Origin: Saccoglossus kowalevskii
Lineage: Eukaryota > Hemichordata > Enteropneusta > Harrimaniidae
Length of the DNA stretch: 36,842 bases
NCBI RefSeq assembly: GCF_000003605.2
Contig: NW_003116447.1
Location: forward strand, 580,487-617,328
Direction: 5' to 3'
Shown here: positions 9,737 to 20,100 of the stretch, in pieces
Position numbering within the stretch: the stretch's first letter is position 1
How the letters are laid out: every line of letters begins with the position of its first letter
The notes under the pieces: model-generated
Databases searched by the model: none
The model's input: only the letters and a program-made list of their open reading frames with translations
What the model was told of the DNA's origin: nothing
Made by a program: the position numbers and the translations under genes

Positions 9737-12130
9737 TGTATCAATACAGCAGGTATGTAATGGAGAGTAACAATACGGCAGGTATGTAATGGCTAGTAAC
9801 AATACGGCAGATAGGTAATGGAGAGTAACAATACGGCAGGTATGTAATGGCTAGTAACAATACGGCAGGTATGTAATGGCTAGTAACAATACGGCAGGTA
9901 TGTAATGGCTAGTAACAATACAGCAGGTATGTGATGGAGAGTAACAATACAGCAGGCATGTGATGGAGAGTAACAATACAGCAGGTATGTAATGGCTACT
10001 AACAATACAGCAGGTATGTAATGGAGAGTAACAATACAGCAGGTAGGCAATGGAGAGTAACAATACAGCAGGTATGCAATGGAAAGTAACAATACAGCAG
10101 GTATGTAATGGCTAGTAACAATACAGCAGGTATGTAATGGAGAGTAACAATACGGCAGGTATGTAATGGAGAGTAACAATACGGCAGGTATGTAATGAAG
10201 AGTAACAATACGGCAGGTATGTAATGGATAGTAACAGTACTGCAGGTATGCAATGGCTAGTAACAATACAGCAGGTATGCAATGGCTAGTAACAATACAG
10301 CAGGTATGCAATGGAGAGTAACAATAATACAGCAGGTATGTAATGGCTAGTAACAATACGGCAGGTATGTAATGGAGAGTAACAATACAGCAGATATGTA
10401 ATGGCTAGTAACAATACGGCAGGTATGTAATGGAGAGTAACAATACAGCAGATATGTAATGGCTAGTAACAATACGGCAGGTATGTAAAGGCTAGTAACA
10501 ATACGGCAGGCATGTAATGGAGAGTAACAATACGGCAGGTATGCAATGGCTAGTAACAATACGGCAGGTATGCAATGGCTAGTAACAATATGGCAGGTAT
10601 GCAATGGAGAGTAACAATGCGGCAGGTATGTAATGGCTAGTAATACGGCAGGTATGCAATGGAGAGTAACAATACGGCAGGTAGGTAATGGCGAGTAACA
10701 ATACGGCAGGTAGGTAATGGCTAGTAACAATACGACAGGTATGTAATGGCTAGTAACAATGCGGCAGGTATGTAATGGCTAGTAACAATACGGCAGGTAT
10801 GTAATGGAGAGTCACAATACAGCAGGTATGTAATGGCTAGTAACAATACAGCAGGTATGTAATGGCTAGTAACAATACGGCAGGTATGCAATGGTTAGTA
10901 ACAATATGGCAGGTATGCAATGGAGAGTAACAATGCGGCAGGTATGTAATGGCTAGTAACAATACAGCAGGTATGCAATGGAAAGTAACAATACAGCAGG
11001 TATGCAATGGAGAGTAACAATACAGCAGGTATGCAATGGAAAGTAACAATACAGCAGGTATGTAATGGCTAGTAACAATACAGCAGGTAGGTAATGGAGA
11101 TTAACAATACAGCAGGTATGCAATGGAGAATAACAATACAGCAGGTATGCAATGGAGAATAACAATACAGCAGGTATGCAATGGAGAATAACAATACAGC
11201 AGGTATGCAATGGAGAATAACAATACAGCAGGTATGCAATGGAGAATAACAATACGGCAGGTACGTAATGGCTAGTAACAATACGGCAGATAGGTAATGG
11301 CTTGTAACAATACGGCAGATAGGTAATGGCTAGTAACAATACGGCAGATAGGTAATGGCTAGTAACAATACGGCAGGTATGTAATGGCTAGTAAATGGCT
11401 AGTAACAATACGGCAGGTAGGTAATGGCTAGTAACAATACAGCAGATAGGTAATGGCTAGTAACAATGCGGCAGGTATGTAATGGCTAGTAACAATACGG
11501 CAGGTATGTAATGGAGAGTAACAATACAGCAGGTAGGTAATGAGATTAACAATACGGCAGGTATGCAATGGAGATTAACAATACGGCAGGTATGTAATGG
11601 CTAGTAACAATACGGCAGGTATGCAATGGAAAGTAACAATACGGCAGATAGGTAATGGCTTGTAACAATACGGCAGATAGGTAATGGCTAGTAACAATAC
11701 GGCAGATATGTAATGGCTAGTAACAATACGGCAGATAGATAATGGCTAGTAACAATACGGCAGATAGGTAATGGATAGTAACAATGCGGCAGATAGGTAA
11801 TGGCTAGTAACAATACGGCAGGTATGTAATGGCTAGTAACAATACAGCAGATAGGTAATGGCTAGTAACAATACGGCAGATAGGTAATGGCTAGTAACAA
11901 TACGGCAGGTATGTAATGGTTAGTAACAATACGGCAGATAGGTAATGGCTAGTAACAATACGGCAGGTATGTAATGGCTAGTAACAATACGGCAGATAGG
12001 TAATGGATAGTAACAATACGGCAGGTATGTAATGGTTAGTAACAATACGGCAGATAGGTAATGGCTAGTAACAATACGGCAGGTATGTAATGGCTAGTAA
12101 CAATACGGCAGATAGGTAATGGCTAGTAAC
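9737..12130. repeat. 29-bp satellite array, about 82 units
   Basis: Unit: gcaggtatgtaatggctagt followed by aacaatacg. The strict 29-bp period runs over 2.4 kb. Variants differ at gctag/gagag/gagaa, at acggc/acagc, and at ggtatg/gataggta, and occur in local blocks. About five successive gagaataac units lie at 11119-11250, and the gataggtaatgg type dominates after about 11280. Long - strand open frames (up to 158 codons; periodic Tyr-Leu-Leu-Tyr-Cys-Tyr) exist only because no stop falls in the unit. Since 29 is not divisible by three, the pseudo-protein repeats every 87 bp. There is no sign of a real gene. The array lies tail-to-tail between p23 and the ceramide synthase. Confidence 0.95.
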
Positions 12131-13356
12131 TATGATTATCGTATAGAAGCATAAATTACATAACAGGAAATCTACAATAGTTCACAGCACAATGTAATAT
12201 TCACACAATATAAAAACTAAAATGTCATTTAATATTTTTAAAATACTGACATTTATTTTGAAGTAAATGCAAACTTAGATATCATGTCTTGTTTGCTTTT
12301 TTTAGATATTTTCCACAATGATAGAAATCAACAAGTTTTAAATGCTTACTAGTGATTTACACAACAACATAGACAAGTGGGAGAATTGATAATACCTAGC
12401 ACATTGATAGGATTCAGCAAACAGTCTCAGTCAGTCGACCCTAACCCTAACACATGAAATACAATCCTACTTTAACAGCAAAACATGTTACAGTACAAAA
12501 GCACATGTGTAAGCTTTCCATATTTCTCAGCCTCTGTTGCCAACACCAACTTGAAAATAACAGTCACACAAAAGATGCTTTGCCCAAAGAAAGCGTTTTT
12601 TAAACTTATTTTACATTTTTTCCTGAATTATTAGAGACTTTGTGAATTAATTACACAAATCTTAGGTTTTGCCTGAAATTGGACAGTCATTCGCTAAACT
12701 TCATCTACGTTTATCTAGTTTTGACATTTTCAGCGGCTACTTGACCATGGTCCCACCACTAGAAAATCATGATTTGGAGTTGACAGTGGACGGTAAAGTT
12801 AAACAGAATATTAATAAGAGGATCTTCATGCTAACTCGGATACATGATGTGATCCAATAACATTATCTCTTACAACCCAGAAAATATAGAACGTTGTAAC
12901 TTCACAATACAAGATTTGATAAGTAGATTATTATCGTAACCCATTATATAAGGAGGTGATAAGAAAATAGATGCAGTTTGATTTGAACTTCTATCAATTA
13001 TTTTTCCTGCTTTATGCCCTCATAGTTAAATACTCCATAAGTACATTTTAATCTCTGCTTTGAAGCTGGTCAAAGCTGATGTACTGTCATGCATCAAAAA
13101 AAAAAATCAGATCAGAAAGCACTATAATGTTTTCTAGCACCTTGCATCAAATCAATAAATTAATATGCAAACAACGCATGAATAGTAATAACTGACATGT
13201 CCTTTATACATGCAGGATAGTATGTTACTGTACTGGGTTCATTTTAAAGGTTTTGACGTTGCAGTTAACTATCCAAATTCATCAGGTTTCAATTTAAACC
13301 CATTTAGCAATCAACGAAAAATAACGGTCAGCTGATAATATAAACCATACACAGTA
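12131..13356 (-). other. Downstream flank of the ceramide synthase, no gene seen
   Basis: AT-rich sequence, perhaps partly 3' UTR of the - strand gene. Candidate poly(A) signals on that strand are ATTAAA (complement of 13047-13052) and AATAAA (complement of 12252-12257); neither is verified. Two telomere-type CCCTAA units occur near 12438-12450, too few to be more than a curiosity. The 12669-12860 frame has no recognisable content. Confidence 0.5.
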
Positions 13357-13686
13357 CTGTAAAACATGTTGAAAAAGCGACATGCAATTTTAGCGAATTG
13401 TGGTAAAATGACGTAATAGCGAAATGTTGATTTAGCGAATCTCTCTTGTCATTGTTGATTTCCTGTTTTCACAATACTTGTCTGGCGTGTGTCAAAACAA
13501 ATGAGCAGTTATCATCTCCATAAAAACAAAGAAAAACTGTCAAGTGTAATTGGGAAGCGCCCCGAATTTTTATGTTCCGGATTACTGTATACAAATCCCC
13601 AAGCCTTGGCCATTTTGAATTAGCTAATAGGTTCTCTCGCTAAATTCGCTAAAAAGACATGCTCGCGAAAAAGACATGTTTTACAG
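13357..13686. mobile_element. MITE family B, copy 1 (TA-flanked)
   Basis: A 330-bp element with inverted ends ctgtaaaacatgtt...gacatgttttacag and TA on both sides (13355-13356, 13687-13688). Subterminal sequence contains repeated 'tagcgaa/ttcgcta' motifs. A longer copy of the same family lies reversed at 17972-18440. This copy is about 350 bp beyond the ceramide synthase stop and could be transcribed in its 3' UTR. Confidence 0.88.
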
Positions 13687-14035
13687 TATTCACAGTACAT
13701 CCTGTACGAGACATAGTACATTACATTCATCCTTTGGAAGACACGTTAGATAAATCACAGGAAATTAGAGCATTAATTGATTTACTTTAAGCAAGCATGC
13801 AAGATCAACTCGGATGAGATTAAATGGTAATAAATGCAAAGTTAGAATCACAAATCCTTAATCGGTTTCTAGTAACCATTTTCATTACATCAACATCAGC
13901 TGCAATATACACAAGACGACAACAATATCTATACATAATGCTTCTCAAGACAACAGTCACTTACGCCTGCAATTATAAAAGCAGGCAAAATACAAAAAAA
14001 AAAAATGAAAACTGCTTCCAAGTACTTGATGACTC

Positions 14036-14164
14036 TTAATGTTTGTAAGTTGAATTCATCTGGCCAATTTTACCATTATTGATGAATGTTCCCTTTGCGT
14101 CTTCATCCTCATTGTATTCATCCGTACTGCTCTCTTCGCAATCACTACGAGCGTCTCTATCAAC
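14036..14164 (-). CDS. Ceramide synthase exon 8 (acidic C-terminal tail)
   Basis: The acceptor reads attattgtgaag on the - strand. It encodes 42 residues starting [16 protein letters not shown] and ends with TAA at 14036-14038. The Ser residues among acidic residues match the casein kinase 2-type phosphorylated tail of vertebrate CerS2-6. The acceptor has a purine-containing tract and is weaker than the others. Confidence 0.88.
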   Translation of the reverse strand, partial: VDRDARSDCEESSTDEYNEDEDAKGTFINNGKIGQMNSTYKH

Positions 14165-17100
14165 CTTCACAATAATAAAGATTATAAAGATTTCAATTGC
14201 GCTTTTTGCTCACTGTATGACATATATGCAAGTTAGTTTTTGATATTCCTAATTGGGACTGGCTGATGGATGAACCAACAATAGTATACATTCATTTCAC
14301 ATGGCCAAGTGTCAATTTCCAGGTCATAGGTTAAACTATGTCTAAAGGACACTCTTATTCAAACAAGAATTTTTAACCTGATTAACCCAATCAGCCCTAA
14401 ACCCCCAAAATACCCTCCCCCAGTTCAAAGTCTAGACAACAGTCAGTCCCAGAATGCCTGCAGGAATTTGCATTAAAACAGCGGTTCAAATTGTTCTCAT
14501 TCACACCCTTCAAGCTTTGTTATCATTCCAATAACGTATGTTTATATTTAAGATTGTCAGTTATCTGTACATGGATTCATCAAGACTACATAAATCAAAT
14601 AGTAAGTGTGAAACATGAAGAAAAGTTGCCCCTAAATGTATTGATTTATTTGTGTTTGCACACTTCAATGTTACAGTGGGTTGCCTAAAAAAAGAACACT
14701 CTTTCAAATACCAGTGAAAATGAGTGCTGGATAAGTTCTGAATAAATTGTTTTGATACAACGTTGAGTTGCAAATTGAGCTAAGCAGCCGAGGATGTAAA
14801 TCTAGACATTTCATTGGCTGGATAATTGATGTGTGTCACTGACTGCTAATAGGTACCAGAAGACAAACATTTGTTGATAAAGAACTTGGCAATAAATCAA
14901 ACTAGGAAATACAACATGATAGTAGATAATTTTAACTTTGCACTCCAAAATGGTATATTTAAGTTCATGGGCATTCGCCACATCTTTATCACAGGAGGAC
15001 CACATATTGAATTTATCTTACCTTGCCATGTGTTAGAGACTTGTATACCATTCTCATAATAATGGAGAACCAGAAGATGTGTAAAAGTTGTAATACTAGC
15101 AATAATATATTGAAGATCCACCAAGAAGGCCATGGACCACAAATTTCACGACTCTCTATTGCCGCACTCTTGAAAACACTGGAGGTAAAAGACAATTATA
15201 AAATGAGATCATTCAGCACACCTGTGTACATCTTTTGTCTTGTGTCAAGAAGGTAACTCACTGGTTTAGGTCTGAACTGTGTATTAAGGATGATGTGTAC
15301 AACTTAAGGTATACTGTAAAAGGATTAATTATTCACTGGGTTTTTATTTTTGCTTATTTCACTGATTGGAAAATGCGCTAAATTAAAATCCAATGAATAT
15401 GCAAAACTGTGCATAGAACGCATTATCTACATGATAAAACTGTGAATTAAAAACCCACTGAATATGCCTGAAATGGTAAATCAGCAAAATTTAAACCCCG
15501 TGAAAATTAGACATTTTACAAGTAATCATTCTATCAGTTGCCTTCTATAAACAAAAAACTTCCTTGGGATTCACAACAAATCACGGCAAAATAAATGTAG
15601 TTGGAGGTCGGGAATGTATTTATCTACCTGTTTCACGTGCTGTGCAGTGGTATAATATACTTCTATTTTATTTTTAGTGAGATCTTGTAATTGGGACAAA
15701 CATTATTAAGAGATCATGCATAAAAAGTACTCACTAGAGTGGAAAAACAATCAATCTTGATACGAAAAAGATAATGGCAAATATAATAAATAACACATCA
15801 CAGATTCGTTGATACTTGGCATAATTGGTCATCTTTGCAGCCTGTGAAAAAAGATGACATAATAGGTGATTTCCAGTTTCACTACGAGATCTCGCATGAA
15901 AATTCGCTGATTTAACATTAGCAGCAAAAATGAAATGATTTGTATTTTGAACTGTTTTTTTCATAGTTCATTATCGAAATGCAGAGCTTTCAGACAGGAA
16001 TATGAGATACACTTACTTCAGCAAAATTGACAATCATCAAATAGATAAAGCAGTGTGGAAATACCCGCTTTTGATGAATCCCACTCAAAGATTTGACGTC
16101 ACTACAATGAAGTTTGATTTCACGCATAACAAGATCCCAGTGAACAAAAGATGTATATTGCGCTGAAGGATAACAGCTGATTTTCTAGACTGGCAAAGTC
16201 GGGACGAAGTCAACAGTGGAGCTAAAAAGTTGACATGGACAGCGACAGACAAGCACTCATAGGATAAGCTCTCCTCAACAAAGTCAACAGCAGAGCTAAA
16301 AAAAGAAGTCCCGACTTTGCCAGTCTACTGATTTTCCTCAACTGCTTTATACATAAACTATAACATCAATCTGATTACCAATTCTTTCAACAAAAAACAA
16401 GAAACATGCCAGCTATATACATATCTAAACAAACTAAAATAAGGTTCAGTAAAAATAAGCCCAAATTACAGTAAATATTGGGAGATTACTGCATCCAACC
16501 AATAGTAATTTGGAATAGAGGCGAATCTCTGTTAATATGTGCGTGTTAGCTCAAATGATATTTGAAGACACAATAAAACAGAAAGCTGAAAATCCTAGCC
16601 ATTATTATAACATGTCGAAAACATTAAAAATTGAGCTTTTATTCCTTATATTGTGCAAATTCAGACCATAAAAATTTGATGCGATGAAAAATATTAATTA
16701 CCGGTACATGTTAATGATTATTATTTGCAACACATTAAAATTTAAATAAGCAATTAAATTTCTCTATTTAAATGATAATACTTTGCAGTATCCAAAGTGC
16801 TAAGGTCAGGGAGAGAAACGTGCGCCTGTGACATTTTTTTTAGGTAAATTTCAAGTGTTCATGTGTGGGGGTCAAGTTAATAAAAATGTTAGTGTCCAAT
16901 GATACAAGAAACAGAATTTTTTTTCTTGCCTAAAAGTATAAAAGCAGGACAGGCTGGAAAAAGTGAATAAAAACCACTTTGTGTCCTGAAGGGCAGACAT
17001 GTTTATTATCATTATAATGAGGACATCTGTCATGATTTGGGCATGTCATTCTGTATTTAGAAAAAAACATGATATAATTTGAAATGATATATCAGGAAGC

Positions 17101-20100
17101 AGGTATCTCATCAATACCACTTACTTTTGGCATGTTGACAATTAGTGGAGATACACTGAATCCACGTCTTAGGAATGATTTGCATACATGGCAAGTCTCA
17201 AAATTAAATTCCTCATAGATGACAACATGAAAACATGTGCCCCAATTGGTCAAGAACCCCCCCCCCCCCCAAGTTTTATTTTTAAAAACAAATAGTAAAC
17301 ACAAACAATAGTTAACTGTAATCCAAAAATGAAAACAATTGAACTCCACTCGTTCTGGTCCAATATTAGAAAAGACAACCCAATTATTTACACTAAAGAC
17401 GTTAGAGTCCACTATTTCAAAACTGGTTGATTTTCGCTTCATTTCACTATCAAATCTAGGCTTGATTATTGAAAACCATTCAATTTTCACTGCTAGAAAT
17501 GTACATGATTTAAAGATTTTATGGCATTAGCAAACAAATTTTGCTGGTCAGTGGTACTTCACTTCATAGGATAGCAGCAAAATTTTTACCAAAATTTCAC
17601 GATCTTCACTGATTCACAAAATGTGTCTCTCCCAAAATAAAAAGCAGATTACAATATATAGGTATCACAACCAATAAAAAACAAATAACGTCATTCAGCA
17701 GAATTTTTTTTTTTTTCAAAATAAATTATATTTCCCGCATCCTGATACAAATTATAATTTTAGTGTGAAACCAGAATGTGATGAGATTTCAGATTAGAAA
17801 TTTCTTACCTCTAAAAAGATATCAGACACATCATGGGTTAATATAATTAAAGCACCGACACGAATCATGTTGACCACCCAAGAAAAACCAATTAACATTA
17901 CAGTCGCTATGTGATGAATGAACATCTGTACGAAGTCCTACAAGAAAAGAATATTACAAGTTATTTATATACTGTAAAACATGTCTTTTTCGCAAGCATG
18001 TCTTTTTAGCGAATTTAGCGAGAGAACTGATTTGCTAATTCAAGATGTCGCTAATGACTTTATTATAAATTCAAAATGGTCACCAAACAACGTCTTTTTT
18101 CTCCACACACATTTTGTAAACAACATAAAGAAAACGTACCGACATGATAGATACACTTTATTGAAAAGTAAATTAACACAAAAAAATATACGTATTCATT
18201 GTGCTCATTAATTCAATGAAAACGAATAAATAACATTGATACAGTGATACTGATATAAAGTTTTTCTTCGTTTTTATGGAGGTGATAACTGCGTATTTGT
18301 TTTGGCGCGCAACAGACAAGTATTGTGAAAACAGGAAAACAACAATGAGAAAAGAGATTCGCTAAATCAACATTCTGCTATTACGTCATTATACCACAAT
18401 TCGTTAAAATTGCATGTCGCTTTTTCAACATGTTTTACAGTAAGTCATGTGAAAGGTGAATAAGTTTTTAAAAACATTCTACAAGTTTAATATTTTGTCT
18501 AGGATCAAAGTTTGATAACAGATCACAAGACACAAATGCTGACACTTGTAGTTGTCAGGTCAGCTTAGTCTCATTAGTAACGGCAATCACATGAAAACAT
18601 TAATCGATGATTTATGATGAGTTTGCAGTAGATTTTGTTTTACAAAATAAATCAATTGTTATGTAATGGTATTTAAATCATTAATGTATAATATTTTTTT
18701 AAACCTAAAAAAGGAGTATTGGGTATGGGTATTGGGTATTGGGTATGGGATGGGGTGGGGTGGGGTGGGGTGGGGTGGGGTGGGGTGGGGTTCATAGCAT
18801 CTGACCCCTGAAGGGGGTTGTACTTTTTATTGCGGGATTTTATCAGCAACCGAACCGAACAAACTGATTTTTAGCGTTTAAGAGAGAAGCATAGACATTT
18901 TAGATAGACCACACATGCATGTGATGAATCAGAAAGGAACAGACAATAAAAATTACCTTTCTCTTGACATCTAAAAACTGTGAGAACAATAAAGAGCAGT
19001 AAAAAGAAAGCTCTAATAGATAGTACTTCTCCAGTTGATCCGTCAAACTCTGTGAAATTATAATATTGAGATTTGTCATATGATAATGATATGATAATGA
19101 TATGATAATGATAACATGAACACAATCCAGTATCTCCTCTAACAAGAATGAGTTTGTAAAGATTTTAAGTCAAAATTAAAATCTCCCAAAAAGAACTTGT
19201 GAAATTGTGTCAGCTAACTGATTATAGGGAGGAGCTGACAACATTGGTGCAACAAGTTTAGAGTGTATGCAGGGATGGAGACTTCCAGAAGAACAAAATT
19301 AAACCATTTGGGCCCTAGTTTTTCCTCTATTTTACCACGGTAAAATAAATCAATCGGTTTTTGTTTTGTTTTAATATGAATACCATAAATGAATTGAATA
19401 ATTTATCACTTGATCATTGATGATATAGGATATTTTTTTCAGGGTCACCAGGAAAGCACTTTCAGATAACATAGATGCAGACGTCAAATGAGTTTCTGGT
19501 TTCCTCGTTGCTAAGCTAAAATGGGAAATTATCGACAAGTATAGGATTTAGAAATTAAAATAAAATTCTATTTTTGACAGCTACCCAAATCAAAGAAGCC
19601 TGTGTGCCAAGGGTATTTGAGTACAAATACGCAATATTTCAAATTAATTATAGACTTAATATTTGCTGCTCAAATCAGATGTCTGTCAGCTAATATAGCT
19701 CTATCCTTGAGATGTACTATATTAGCCTTTTCACCTCCAGACTCGCCGAAATTTTCTGCACTTTTTTTCTTGTATTCTTCAATATTTCAGGAAATGAAAC
19801 CTAATTTTGGTCAATTTTCATTTTTTTTCTCAAAAAATTTGGTTATTTCTGTCCCAATCTTTTTAACAAAAGTGCAAACTATAAACAAGACTATTTTGTG
19901 AATTTCTGATGAAAAAGTTAAAGCTTGCAGTATTTGGTACCTACATGTATGTTTAAATTAAATCGTGCAATTGAGAAATAAGAAAATGGTAAATTTCATG
20001 CATGGATTTCATGTAATCAGAACTTATTGTAACAAGTTTTATTCAAATTTGATGAGTGATACTGGAGATATCTTTGGAACACTTATAAATTTGATAATTT

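Larger units (their letters stand above)
17938..18956 (-). other. Ceramide synthase intron 4
   Basis: Contains MITE B copy 2 (17972-18440), starting 34 bp from the exon 5 acceptor, and the G-rich simple repeat at 18711-18790. No gene. Confidence 0.85.

Noticed and set aside
9880-10356. 158-codon - strand open frame
   Set aside because: It lies wholly in the 29-bp satellite and exists because the unit lacks stops in this strand; no start context, splice sites or recognisable domain.
12436-12452. Telomere-like ccctaaccctaac
   Set aside because: Only two units; expected by chance or from minor repeat debris, not an interstitial telomere.
17092-17490. 132-codon - strand open frame in ceramide synthase intron 5
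   Set aside because: It crosses a C homopolymer, overlaps an opposite-strand frame, has no domain I recognise, and the gene's own exons skip it cleanly.
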